Source: Streptomyces sp. ACA25
GTDB lineage: Bacteria > Actinomycetota > Actinomycetes > Streptomycetales > Streptomycetaceae
Assembly (NCBI RefSeq): GCF_028200735.1
Contig: NZ_JAQKPV010000001.1
Coordinates: 496,001-560,000 of the forward strand
Length of the DNA stretch: 64,000 bases
Direction of reading: 5' to 3'
Made by a program: the position numbers and the translations under genes. The notes under the pieces were generated by a model. That model was not told the origin of the DNA. It did not search any database and worked only from the letters and a program-made list of their open reading frames with translations. Shown here one piece after another: positions 45,465 through 54,150 of this stretch; the stretch's first letter is position 1; each line of letters starts with the position of its first letter.

Positions 45465-45493
45465 AAGGTAGGAGGGCTTTTGCCGGAGGTCAA
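45465..45493 (-). promoter_or_regulatory. Promoter of the sugar operon, leaderless transcript
   Basis: On the minus strand TTGACC, 17 bases, TACCTT. The expected start falls on or next to the A of the ATG at 45457. Confidence 0.65.
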
Positions 45494-45500
45494 TACAAAG

Positions 45501-45520
45501 TTCCGCAACATTCGCCGGAA
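45501..45520. promoter_or_regulatory. Candidate ROK repressor site
   Basis: TTCCG-N10-CGGAA is an inverted repeat just upstream of the sugar operon promoter, in the divergent region shared with the ROK gene. Confidence 0.35.
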
Positions 45521-45654
45521 GGGTGGAGGATGGAAGACGTAAGTACCGGACGTTGTACCGTTCGGTATCCGCATCCGGTGGCGGAAACCGGGGCGCGCAC
45601 CGGCAGCCGGGGGGACCCAGGGCACTCGCAGGGCACGTGGAGAAGGGGAACACC

Positions 45655-46842
45655 ATGACGGAGAGCGGCCTGCTTCCCGCCGGACCGGCGGCCAGCACAG
45701 CCGTCCTGCTGCAACTCGTACGCGACGGCCGGCCGCGCACCCGCGCCGAACTGGCGGCCCAGTCAGGCCTGGCCCGCTCCACCGTCGCCGAGCGCATCGA
45801 CGCCCTGCTCGACTCCGGACTGCTGCGCCACACCGACAAGGGCCCCTCCACGGGGGGCCGGCCCCCCTCGATGTACGCCTTCAACCCGGAGGCCCGGGTG
45901 GTGCTGGCCGCCGACGTCGGTGCCACCCACGTCAACGCCGCGCTCACCGACCTGGCCGGCGAGGTGCTGGCCGAGGAGGACCGGCCCATCGACATCGCGG
46001 CCGGCCCGGAGGCCGTACTGGAGGACCTGTGCCGGCTCGGCGGCGCCCTGCTGGAACAGGTCGGCCGCACCCAGGCCGACCTCCTCGGCATCGGCATCGG
46101 CCTGCCCGGCCCCGTCGAGCACAGCTCCGGACGCCCCACCAACCCGCCGATCATGCCCGGCTGGGACGGCTTCGACGTGCCCGGCTACGTCCGGCAGCGG
46201 CTCGGCGCCGTCACCCTGGTCGACAACGACGTGAACATCATGGCGATCGGCGAACACCGCGCCCACTGGGCCGAGGCCCAGCACATGATCTACGTCAAGG
46301 TCGCCACCGGCATCGGCAGCGGACTCATCGCCGGCGGCCAACTGCACCGCGGCTCCCAGGGCGTCGCCGGCGACATGGGCCACGTGCGGCTCCCGGACGG
46401 CGCGCAGGTCCCTTGCCGCTGCGGCAACGTCGGCTGCCTGGAGGCGGTGGCCAGCGGAGCGGCACTCGCGCACCGGCTGACGGAGCTGGGCCACCCCGCC
46501 GGCAGCAGCGGCGACGTGGTCGCGCTCGCCCGCAACGGCTCGGTCACCGCACTCAACCTGGTCCGGCAGGCCGGCCGGGACATCGGCGAGGTGCTGGCCG
46601 CCGCCGTCAGCTTCTTCAACCCCTCGGTCATCGTGGTCGGCGGCGCGCTGTCCCAGGCCGGCGAGCACCTGATCGCCGGCGTCCGCGAGATCGTGTACCA
46701 GCGGTCACTGCCCCTGGCCACCCAGAACCTGCGCATCGTGCAGTCACGCGCCGGCGAACGGGCCGGCATCTACGGCGCCGCCCTCATGGTCGTCGAGGAC
46801 GCCCTCGGCCCCACCCCCGCCGACTCCCTCTTCCCCGACTGA
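45655..46842 (+). CDS. ROK-family transcriptional regulator
   Basis: 395 residues. N-terminal winged helix (RPRTRAELAAQSGLARSTVA) and a sugar-kinase-like ROK domain with VLAADVGATHVNAAL, GIGLPGPVE, VDNDVNIMAIGEH and the zinc motif CRCGNVGCLEA. ATG at 45655 has GGAGAAGGGG upstream. It is divergent from the RbsABC-type operon, so it is the probable repressor, released by the imported sugar or its phosphate. Confidence 0.9.
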   Translation: MTESGLLPAGPAASTAVLLQLVRDGRPRTRAELAAQSGLARSTVAERIDALLDSGLLRHTDKGPSTGGRPPSMYAFNPEARVVLAADVGATHVNAALTDLAGEVLAEEDRPIDIAAGPEAVLEDLCRLGGALLEQVGRTQADLLGIGIGLPGPVEHSSGRPTNPPIMPGWDGFDVPGYVRQRLGAVTLVDNDVNIMAIGEHRAHWAEAQHMIYVKVATGIGSGLIAGGQLHRGSQGVAGDMGHVRLPDGAQVPCRCGNVGCLEAVASGAALAHRLTELGHPAGSSGDVVALARNGSVTALNLVRQAGRDIGEVLAAAVSFFNPSVIVVGGALSQAGEHLIAGVREIVYQRSLPLATQNLRIVQSRAGERAGIYGAALMVVEDALGPTPADSLFPD

Positions 46843-46861
46843 CCGCCCCCGGAGCCCGGTA

Positions 46862-46895
46862 CCGCCCTGCCGGTGCGACGTCCACGGCAGGGCGG
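46862..46895. terminator. Hairpin between convergent ROK and CsaA-like genes
   Basis: CCGCCCTGCC pairs with GGCAGGGCGG (10-base stem, 14-base loop). Confidence 0.65.
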
Positions 46896-46896
46896 G

Positions 46897-47250
46897 TCAG
46901 CCGACGATGTCGCCGACGGCGGCGTGCGGCTCGGGCGACAGGAGGTTGACCGTGCCGTCCGAGCCGTAGGAGCCGAGCACCAGGAATTCGCTGGTGAAGC
47001 CCGCGATCCGCTTGGCGCCGAGGTTGATCACACCAATGATCAGGCGGCCCTTGAGCTCATCCATCGGGTAGTTGGTGACCTGGGCGCTGGTGCGGAGCAC
47101 CCCGGCGGCCGGCCCGAAGTCCGCCGTGAACCGGTAGGCGGGCTTCCGGGCCTCCGGGAACTCCTGGACCTCCAGGATCCGGCCCACCCGGATGTCCGTC
47201 GAGAAGAAGTGACCGGCCTCGGTCCGGGGCTTGAGCTGCTCGCTGCTCAC
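46897..47250 (-). CDS. CsaA-like tRNA-binding domain protein
   Basis: 117 residues, a single OB fold of the tRNA_bind family: DIRVGRILEVQEFPEARKPA, then INLGAKRIAGFTSEFLVLG and LLSPE. Stand-alone forms (CsaA) act as tRNA-binding or chaperone-like proteins. The start is GTG at 47250. Single gene. Confidence 0.85.
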   Translation of the reverse strand: MSSEQLKPRTEAGHFFSTDIRVGRILEVQEFPEARKPAYRFTADFGPAAGVLRTSAQVTNYPMDELKGRLIIGVINLGAKRIAGFTSEFLVLGSYGSDGTVNLLSPEPHAAVGDIVG

Positions 47251-47385
47251 GCTGAGTGATTCTTCCCTGTGTGTCCGACAATGACGCTGTTCAGTATCGC
47301 ACCCATGTCGCCGCCCGGCCCGGTCAGCGGTCCGCCCCAGGGCACGGCTCCCGGGGCAGGAGAGATCAAGCCGTCCGTACCGGCC

Positions 47386-47422
47386 GAACGAAGGGCCCCG
47401 GGAGTCTTGGGGCCCTTCGTTC
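47386..47422. terminator. Hairpin terminator after the small stress pair
   Basis: GAACGAAGGGCCCC pairs perfectly with GGGGCCCTTCGTTC (14-base stem, 9-base loop) in the otherwise empty gap 47251-47540. Confidence 0.8.
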
Positions 47423-47540
47423 CTGTTCGGTGGGACACAGACAGAAAGCACTGCCACCGCTGCTTTCCGGTTCGTGACTCACCCGGCTGTGCCGCCGGCC
47501 GGGCCACGCCAGTGGTCGTCTCAGCGGCCCGAGGACCGCC

Positions 47541-47987
47541 TCACCGGCCTGCGGGCGCCGACGAGTGCAGCAATCCCTCGGCGAGCTCCCGGTACTGCTT
47601 GAGGGCGAGCCGGAGTTCCTCCGTCTCCGCCTCGGTGCCCGAGTGCTGCCAGCTCGCACGCAGCAGTCGGCGCCGTTCGTCGAGGACGTCGGTCAGCCTG
47701 GTGGTGATGTCGTCGAAGACAGTGTCGGCTTCCTCCACCGCCCGGAGGGGATTGTCGACGAAGTGGTTGAGAGCGTGCTGCAGGCGCAGGTTGAACTCGT
47801 CCCTCTCACCCTGCGCGACCAGTTCCACTCCCGACAGGTGAGCACTTCCCGGGGCGTCGGCTCCGCCGCCGGTCTCACGCCGTGCGGACACCGCTCCGGC
47901 ATCAGGTGCCTCCGGGGTGTGCTGCACCGGCGGCTGCGAGGCATCCGTCCGGGACTGCTGTTCGTGTTCCGGGTGGTGGGACGTCAT
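47541..47987 (-). CDS. Hypothetical soluble protein
   Basis: 148 residues. A disordered Gln/Pro/Gly-rich N-terminal half and a helical C-terminal half (LQHALNHFVDNPLRAVEEAD, then TRLTDVLDERRRLLRASWQ). The acidic/basic helix pattern is the same kind as in the preceding gene's product (VDSPQEALVAADALLAH). The two may be related domains. Overlaps that gene by four bases. GAAGGGAAG upstream of ATG. Function unknown. Confidence 0.8.
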   Translation of the reverse strand: MTSHHPEHEQQSRTDASQPPVQHTPEAPDAGAVSARRETGGGADAPGSAHLSGVELVAQGERDEFNLRLQHALNHFVDNPLRAVEEADTVFDDITTRLTDVLDERRRLLRASWQHSGTEAETEELRLALKQYRELAEGLLHSSAPAGR

Positions 47988-48619
47988 GTATTGCTTCCCT
48001 TCGTCTGAGGTTGGCCCAGTTGCCACCGAGAGTGGCCCTGGCTCCGGCTCTGAGAGGACCGCGGTCCACGCCGGTCCGCATCGGCCGGCTTCTCGGTGAC
48101 CAGCGCGTCGAAGAAGCCCCGTGCGTCGATCAGGGCCTGTCGCATGTCCTCGGTGCCGCTCTCTCCACGGGCGGCTGCGTGCGTGTTGCGGTAGCCGTGG
48201 ACATGGCCGGCATGGTGCACGGAGAGCGCGGAGACCTGCTCCTCGAACTGCTCGCCCGGGAAACCCCGGTCCTTCACCAGGTGTGCGAGGAGGGCGTCAG
48301 CGGCGACGAGGGCCTCCTGCGGTGAGTCGACGAACTGTCGCTCGATGTCGGACCACTGTGCCGTGTACCGCTCATGGGCCTCGGGACCCAGCGGCCTCGC
48401 GGTGAGGGAGCCGTGCTGCTTGACACGCTCGTCGAGTGCCCGCTCGGCCGCCTTGGTGTCTCCGTTGTGCTCAGCAACGGCACGGTCGTACTCAGGTCCG
48501 AAGCGGCGCTTCAGCGCATGACCGCGGCCGATCCCGAACCGCTCGGGCCCCAGGAAAAAGAAGGCGGCGGCCGCCGCGATGACGAGTGCTGCGACGACGA
48601 TGATCACGATGGTGAGCAT
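47984..48619 (-). CDS. Membrane-anchored hypothetical protein
   Basis: 211 residues. One N-terminal span (IVIIVVAALVIAAAAAFFFL) and a cytoplasmic helical domain with RFGPEYDRAVAEHNGDTKAA, ALDERVKQH and RYTAQWSDIERQFVDSPQEA. The Tyr-D-R-A-V and QW-x-x-x-Q-x-x-F-V-D-x-P pattern is shared by a widespread actinobacterial family of unknown function. ATG at 48619 has CCGGAGGAGG upstream. First gene of a two-gene operon. Confidence 0.8.
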   Translation of the reverse strand: MLTIVIIVVAALVIAAAAAFFFLGPERFGIGRGHALKRRFGPEYDRAVAEHNGDTKAAERALDERVKQHGSLTARPLGPEAHERYTAQWSDIERQFVDSPQEALVAADALLAHLVKDRGFPGEQFEEQVSALSVHHAGHVHGYRNTHAAARGESGTEDMRQALIDARGFFDALVTEKPADADRRGPRSSQSRSQGHSRWQLGQPQTKGSNT

Positions 48620-48882
48620 TACTGCCTCCTCCGGTAGGCGACTCGTACGCTGCTCTGTCTCACTGGCATTCCCATCTCCTTCCGTCAGGTGCTGCGCGTG
48701 GGCCGGTCGGCTTCTTTCGGGCCCGCAGTCAACTGCCGTTTCCCGCATGACCGATGACGCTGAACCGGCCGAGCACGTCCGGGTCGTTGGGTGACCGGGT
48801 GCCCACCGCGCCTGGTTGTACTCATGTCGTTCGCCGAACGGGCTCTGCACCCGGCGAGCCGTCAGCTGCCGCGGGCAGGCGA
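48620..48882. other. Gene-free gap
   Basis: Holds the upstream region of the membrane protein gene and the 3' side of the HNH pseudogene. No intact gene or clear promoter was recognised. Confidence 0.5.
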
Positions 48883-49250
48883 TCAGTCGACGGCGGCGGG
48901 GCGCGGGACGCCGTGGAAGACCTGGCTGGTGTGCCAGGCACGGTGCTCCGTGGCGATCGGGCGCACCCCCGGCCGAGGCCCTGTGAGCGAACGGCCCGCA
49001 CGCGCCGTGACGTGTGCGCGCTGCCGGGCTGCGGCCGACGAACTGCTGCGAGACCAGAATGCGGTGCCCTTCATCGACGCCGAGGGCGCCCCGGTCGAAG
49101 AGCCTGTGGTGCAGCGAGCACAGGCACAGTCCGTTGCCTGTCGTCCGGGCCGTCGAACGCCCACCAACGGACGTGCACGGCCTCAAGACCGACCGGTACC
49201 GTTCCGATCCTGCCGTCATAGCCGCAGAAGGCGCACTGGTGCGGCGCCGG
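48883..49250 (-). pseudogene. Decayed HNH restriction endonuclease (ScoMcrA-like C-terminus)
   Basis: Three minus-strand frames join to give one HNH domain. Frame one reads HQCAFCGYDGRIGTVPVGLE and AVHVRWWAFDGPDD; after a frameshift, NGLCLCSLHHRLFDRGALGV; after a second, GRSLTGPRPGVRPIATEHRA and a stop at 48883. The order CxxC, E-A-x-H-x-R-W, C-S-L-H-H, F-D-R-G is that of the phosphorothioate- or methyl-dependent nucleases of streptomycetes. The N-terminal DNA-recognition part is absent. Relic of an earlier restriction gene. Confidence 0.7.
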
Positions 49251-49409
49251 GCGCCGGGGGCCGACGCCGCACCATGCCCGAGCGGTGGGCGCGGGCGATC
49301 ACAGCTGGGCGGCCGGGGGCGGTACGGGCACCCGTGCTGCCCACCCGCCTGCGAAGAGCCACGGAGAGCCTCGGGCATTCCATGTCTGGCGAGCCCATAG
49401 GTTGCGAGC

Positions 49410-50219
49410 ATGCATCTGGACGAGGGACGAAGAGCTGCCGAGGCCGGCGACTGGGTGGCCGCCGGGCACGCCTTCCTCCGGGCCGCCGCGGAAGGCAGTG
49501 CGGAGAGCGGCGAGTCGGCAGCCCGGGTGGTCGCCGAGCTCGAACCGCTGGCGGATGGCGGGTCGGCAGAGGCCGCCGCTCTGCTGGCGGGAATCTGCCT
49601 GGAGTACCTCGACGAGTCGGATCTGCCGACGGCCGTGCGCTATGCCCGCGCGGCGGCGGATGCCGGGCTCCCGGCCGGTCAGCGCCTCTACGGGCACATG
49701 CTCGCGAGGGCTCTCGGCGTCGCAGAGGACCGCGAGCGTGCACGGGGACTGTTCCGGGCAGCCGCTCAGGGCGGGGACACCTGCGGCATGTTCAACCTCG
49801 CCCAGGTGACCGATGACCCCGAGGAGTCCCTGCGCATGCTGGAGGCTGCCGCCCGCGGAGGTCTCGTCGATGCCGGTGCCGTCCTCGCCGACCGGCTGTC
49901 CGCGGTGGACCGGGACGAGGAGGCGCTGTGCTGGTACGTCCGCGCGGCGGAGCGCGGGCACACCGGGGCGATGAACGCCGCCGCCTGCTGGTATCGCGAT
50001 GGCTTCGGTACCGAGCCCGACCCGGTGCAGGCGGTGCGCTGGTTCTTCGTCATGCTTGCGCACGGCGACGGCGACGGCATCCACGAGGCGATTCAGCTGG
50101 CCCGGGCCGGGGCCCTGACGGAGCAGGACATCCGAGAGGCCGGGCGGCTCGCCGGTACCCCCGGGGCGGCGGAATCCCTGATCGGTACGGCTCTGGGTGA
50201 CACCCGCACCTCAACCTGA
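49410..50219 (+). CDS. Sel1-repeat (SLR/TPR-like) protein
   Basis: 269 residues. Repeats of the Sel1 kind, each about 36 residues: ARAAADAGLPAGQRLYGHML, GLFRAAAQGGDTCGMFNLAQ, MLEAAARGGLVDAGAVLADR, CWYVRAAERGHTGAMNAAAC. Forms an alpha superhelix for protein contacts. No signal peptide, so cytoplasmic. Partner unknown. The stop codon lies in the first of two tandem 14-base repeats. Confidence 0.85.
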   Translation: MHLDEGRRAAEAGDWVAAGHAFLRAAAEGSAESGESAARVVAELEPLADGGSAEAAALLAGICLEYLDESDLPTAVRYARAAADAGLPAGQRLYGHMLARALGVAEDRERARGLFRAAAQGGDTCGMFNLAQVTDDPEESLRMLEAAARGGLVDAGAVLADRLSAVDRDEEALCWYVRAAERGHTGAMNAAACWYRDGFGTEPDPVQAVRWFFVMLAHGDGDGIHEAIQLARAGALTEQDIREAGRLAGTPGAAESLIGTALGDTRTST

Positions 50220-50244
50220 GAAGCCTCGCCTGAGAAGCCTCGCC
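50217..50244. repeat. Perfect 14-base tandem duplication
   Basis: TGAGAAGCCTCGCC occurs twice in direct succession. The first copy supplies the stop codon of the Sel1 gene. Confidence 0.9.
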
Positions 50245-50365
50245 GCATCCGGAGCGAGGGCCCGGAACCACCGGGCGACGGCGACGGTAACGGTTGTGTC
50301 GCGCGACGGACACGTTCCGCAGTATCATCGGCGCGCTCCGTGTCCGAAGCGGCAGACTCCGCGCC

Positions 50366-52179
50366 ATGACGGTGGTTGCGGCACTGAACGAGGAAACCGA
50401 CCTGCGTGAGTACGCGCAGGACTGGGCGCTGGTGGATGTCGAGACCTCAGGGCTGCGCCCCGTGAAGACCGGGTGCTGTCGCTCGCGGTGATCACGGTCG
50501 GACCGGACGGCCAATTTCGCGAGGAGTTCACCACGCTGGTCGACCCTGGCCCTGGCTGCGATCCGGGCCCGGTGCACATCCACGGCCTGACCCGGAAGCG
50601 GCTGAACGGGGCGCCCGCGTTCGGGCAGATCGCCGGGCCCGTCGCGGAGCTTCTTCGGGGCCGGGTGCTCGTCGCCCACAACGCCCAGTTCGACTACGGC
50701 TTCCTGGCGGCGGAGTTCAGCCGCGCCGGCGTGGAGTTGCCGGTCTCCCGGCGCCTGTGCACGCTGGCCCTGAACCGAAGGATCGGCCCGCCCACGGCCG
50801 ATCTTCGGCTGGCGACCCTGGCCGCACATTACGGCGTACGGCAGCAGCAGGCACACGACGCGCTGGACGACACCCGGGTGCTGGGGGGCATCCTGCGCGG
50901 CTCGCTGGCTGCCGCCGCACGCCTCGAACTCCGGCTGCCGCTGATTGCGTGCCCGCCACAGCAGCGCGGAAGCGGCGCGAGCAGTCCCCGGTCAGCAGCG
51001 CCCGCCCGCAGAATCCCTTGCCCGTACCGCAACCCCGGGCGATGGGAACCAGGCGGTCAGCTGGTGCAGGGCATGAAGGTCGCCATCACCGGGGCGACGC
51101 GCACGCCACGTACGGCACTGGGGGAGTGCGCCACAGCGGCCGGGCTCAACGTCGTGACCTCGGTCAGCCGGCACACCGGTCTGCTGGTCGCCGATGACGC
51201 GGCGTCGGACTCGGCAAAGGCCCGGCGGGCGGCCGAGGCAGGAGTCCCGGTCGTCGACGAGGTCGCCTTCCTGCGACTCCTCACAGCAGGCGTCGGCCCT
51301 GGTGTCCGCCACGACACCACCGGCCCCGGGCCGTCCGAGGTGCCCACCCAGGTGCCCCGGGCCGAAGAACCGGTCGTTCCCGCAAGGCCGTTGCGCGGCC
51401 ACCGCGTGCTGGTTCTGGGCGGCCACCACTCCGAGGCCCGCGCCGCACGGGAGCTGATCGTCCGGCACGGCGGAGCCGCGGCCGTCAATCTCTCTGCGGG
51501 CGTCACCGACATCGTCGCCCTGCCCGGCGCGGAGCGCGACCGCCGGATGAGCCGCATCACCGCCCTGCGGGTGCCGGTGCACGAATCGGCATGGCTCACG
51601 GAACCGGCCCCCGGCGGCTCGACCGCCCCGGAACCGGCGAACCCTGCGGCGCCCCGGGTCCTTCCCCTCGGTGGCGTGCTCGACCTGCCGCCGACCAGCC
51701 CGCGATGGACCGTCTCCGTCACCTGGGCCCAGCACGCACGGTGTGCGGTCGACGTCGTCGCCTTCCTCGTGGACGAGGACGAACAGGTCGCCGGCGATGC
51801 CGACTTCGTCTTCTACGGCCAGCCGGAGAGCCCGGCCGGGACGGTCTCCCTCGCCGCCGACGGCCCCTCGGAACAGGCCGTCACCGTGGACGTGACCGCC
51901 ATGCCACCCGCCGCCCGCAAGGTGGTGGTGGCCGCTGCCGTGGACGGCGGGGCCACCTTCGGAGAGGTCGGCCCGATCGAGCTCACCGTGCTCCCCGGCA
52001 CCAACGCGGCCCCCCTGATGCAATCCACCCTCGACGCCGCGACCAGCGAACGCACTCTGCTGCTCGCCGAGCTCTACCGACGCGGACCGGGCTGGCGGCT
52101 GCGCGCCATGGGCCAGGGCTTCGAAAGCGACCTTGCCGAGCTCGCCCGCGCCCACGGCGTGGACGTCAGCACCGAGTGA
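50366..52179 (+). pseudogene. Frameshifted DEDDh exonuclease-BRCT-TerD protein
   Basis: The N-terminus (ATG 50366, ALVDVETSGLRPVK) and the remainder (DRVLSLAVITVGPDGQ onward) lie in different frames. One missing G after position 50467 would restore a protein of about 604 residues. Exonuclease motifs DVETSG, HNAQFDY and HDALDD are complete across the break. Then comes a BRCT-like segment (GMKVAITGATRTPRTALGEC), a second one (RGHRVLVLGGHHSEARAARE), and a TerD domain (WTVSVTWAQHARCAVDVVAF). The combination is known in actinobacteria. A GTG at 50473 could still allow translation of a nuclease lacking its first catalytic Asp and Glu. Confidence 0.8.
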
Positions 52180-52765
52180 CGCCCTCGGCCGCCCCCGGGG
52201 CCGGGACGGCCGGCCGGTGGGTCCAGTACCCGCCGATCACCGGTGCGGTGGGGGAAAGCGTATCGCTGGAGATAGCATCTCCTTCCGCTGCCATCTTCCC
52301 GCTCAGCTCGGCCGCGGGCCGCGCGGTCGAGCCAGGCGATCATCTTCCGGTTGCTCCGCACGGCCAGAGACACGGCTTCGCAGTCGTGCACGAAAACGCG
52401 GCACTGGTGGCTGTCCGCCTTCCGTGGCCCGCTGTCTCACGCGGTCTCATGGGCAGCGTGCGTTCCGGTGGCACGGTGGAACTCGTGCTCAGCGTCGAAA
52501 TTGTCCCTCTCCTTGTACGCTGCCGCGCGCTCCCTGTCGGCCACTGGGCCGTGCTCCTCCTGGAGAGCAGCGCCGTGTCGAGGTCGGTACGGAAGACCTT
52601 GATGACGCCGGGCTGATCGAGACGGATGACGGTGGCCGCGGGGCACTGGTCCGCAAGGGATCCCGACGGATCGTCGTCGACGGCACAGGCCACCGCTGGC
52701 GGCTGCATGGTGGCTGTGCGCGGTTGTCCGCCACTGTCTGTCAGCGTTGTCACGCAGCCAGAGAC
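52180..52765. other. Degenerate region with coding debris
   Basis: No intact gene. Minus-strand fragments in different frames (VIKVFRTDLDTALL and ERAAAYKERDNFDAEHEFHR; further on EAVSLAVRSNRKMIAWLDRA) look like a small protein broken by frameshifts. Confidence 0.5.
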
Positions 52766-53206
52766 TCAGTGTGCTTTATTGCAGGCCCCCGGTGGACCAG
52801 CTCCATGGCGTTCGTAGAGCTGCTTCACTTGTTTGACCCAGAAGCCGAACTTCTCATCGGCTGACGCGCTCATAGGCAAAAGCTGAAGCTCCTTGGCCAA
52901 CTGATAGAAGCCGGAGCCAGCGTCGTTGGCACCCAGGTAGTTCACCAGGGACGAGAGCATGACAGGCGGATCTGAGGGGGCGATCTCCTGGTCTCGTTCC
53001 ACGATCAGTCTGAGCAGACGCCCCATCGCGGCCCGTTCGTCAGCACGCCCGAAGTCGAAGGGACGGCAGCCGGTTCGCCTGGCCAGAGTCACGTTGAGCT
53101 CCGTGTACGAGGTGAGCTTGCCCAGCGTCGCGCGCTCGACGAGGAACCCATGACCGGTATGTACCAGCTGCTGCCATTCACTGTCCGCGCGGCCGTATCC
53201 GGACAT
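52766..53206 (-). CDS. Conserved hypothetical protein of accessory type
   Basis: 146 residues. ATG at 53206 follows AAGGGGGG. Helical protein with EWQQLVHTGHGFLVERATLG, LTSYTELNVTLARRTGCRPF, DFGRADERAAMGRLLRLIVE, VMLSSLVNYLGANDAGSGFY and EKFGFWVKQVKQLYERHG. The family is known to me only as a conserved hypothetical of actinobacteria and often lies in accessory regions. Codon use is less GC-biased than in the core genes. No function claimed. Confidence 0.7.
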   Translation of the reverse strand: MSGYGRADSEWQQLVHTGHGFLVERATLGKLTSYTELNVTLARRTGCRPFDFGRADERAAMGRLLRLIVERDQEIAPSDPPVMLSSLVNYLGANDAGSGFYQLAKELQLLPMSASADEKFGFWVKQVKQLYERHGAGPPGACNKAH

Positions 53207-53329
53207 CCCCGCCCCCCTTGAGCTACTCCAATCCGTGGGCGGGAATGTACAGTGCCGGCGCAGTGTCCACAATCGCTCGTTGGGCTGGTCACTGCAGCGT
53301 AAGGCTGGTCGATGGCGACGAGCTTCCCA

Positions 53330-53445
53330 CTCTGCGTCCGAGGGCCCAGTGGCGTTCAGCAACGTCCTGACCTGCGGTTCAGCCGCCCTTGAGGGGCTCT
53401 CATGAACACCCCCGGCACACCGGTGAATGCAACCAGAACTGCGAC
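53330..53445. repeat. Repeat element copy A
   Basis: About 115 bases that recur at 55200-55316 in the same orientation with roughly 70% identity. Best-kept blocks are ACTCTGCGTCCG at one end, CGTCCTGA(A/C)CTGCGG in the middle and the (G/A)CACACCG(G/C)TGAATG-(C/A)AACCAGAACTGC block at the other. On the minus strand it begins just after the truncated VapC stop codon. Confidence 0.75.
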
Positions 53446-53455
53446 CAGTGCTGAG

Positions 53456-53800
53456 CTACTTGCCGGGCTCCGGGCCGTACCATTGGAGGGCCTGGCCGGT
53501 CGTTGCGGCGATGCACTCGAAGTCGTGATCGCGATGGAGCAGGGTGAGCCCTTGCAGCTCAGCTGTCGGGGCGACGACGAGGTCGACCGCTCCGGCGCTC
53601 CGGTGTTTCCCCTGCTTGGTGAGGGCTTCCTGGACCTGGCCGGCGCGGTCGTCTACGGGTACCCAGGCGACGATCACTCGTATGTCCTCGATGCCGCGTG
53701 CCCGGTCGGTGGCCGACCGGGCGCTGTAGAAGAACCCCAGCTCGGTAATGGGGATCTGAGACCAAGCGGCAGTCAGCCGAGGTGCCCTTGTTGATCCGCC
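53456..53800 (-). pseudogene. Truncated VapC-type PIN toxin
   Basis: The minus strand reads IPITELGFFYSARSATDRAR, then VIVAWVPVDDRAGQVQEALT, GKHRSAGAVDLVVAPTAELQ and GLTLLHRDHDFECIAATTGQ, the C-terminal three quarters of a VapC ribonuclease (central Glu, Asp of VDLVVA, Asp of HRDHDF). The N-terminal strand with the first catalytic Asp is replaced by unrelated sequence (TRAPRLTAAWSQ), and no VapB antitoxin precedes it. Not expected to be active. Confidence 0.75.
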
Positions 53801-54127
53801 TCAACCGTCGGCTTCGGCGAGAAGCCGTGCGGCGCGATTCGGGTCAAGATCCCACTGCAGGGAGATCGCCATCATGCCCTCCAGCTGTTGGTAGTCCTCT
53901 GTAGGGTGACCGATTGCGCCCTGATTGACTGCGGTAGCTAGGTTCGGTACGCCGCCGTCTTGGAACGTTGCACCCTCGGTGGTTTCGCTCTCCACTCGTT
54001 GAGCGATGGTGTGGAGGAATTCGAGGACCGTATCGATGGCCGAACCTCTCGGCTGGAACCCTGCAACGGAGTCGAATGCCTGCTGGAACTGTGCCACCGC
54101 CTGGTTGGCAATTTTCTGATGCCGCAT
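53801..54127 (-). CDS. Hypothetical protein
   Basis: 108 residues from the ATG at 54127. Helical and acidic (NQAVAQFQQAFDSVAGFQPR, AIDTVLEFLHTIAQRVESE, MAISLQWDLDPNRAARLLAE). No ribosome site is evident, and the frame stays open upstream without another ATG or GTG, so the 5' end may be lost. It lies directly before the truncated VapC on the same strand and overlaps no other supported gene. Family unknown. Confidence 0.45.
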   Translation of the reverse strand: MRHQKIANQAVAQFQQAFDSVAGFQPRGSAIDTVLEFLHTIAQRVESETTEGATFQDGGVPNLATAVNQGAIGHPTEDYQQLEGMMAISLQWDLDPNRAARLLAEADG

Positions 54128-54150
54128 GTCAAGATCCCGAAGTGTCGCGA

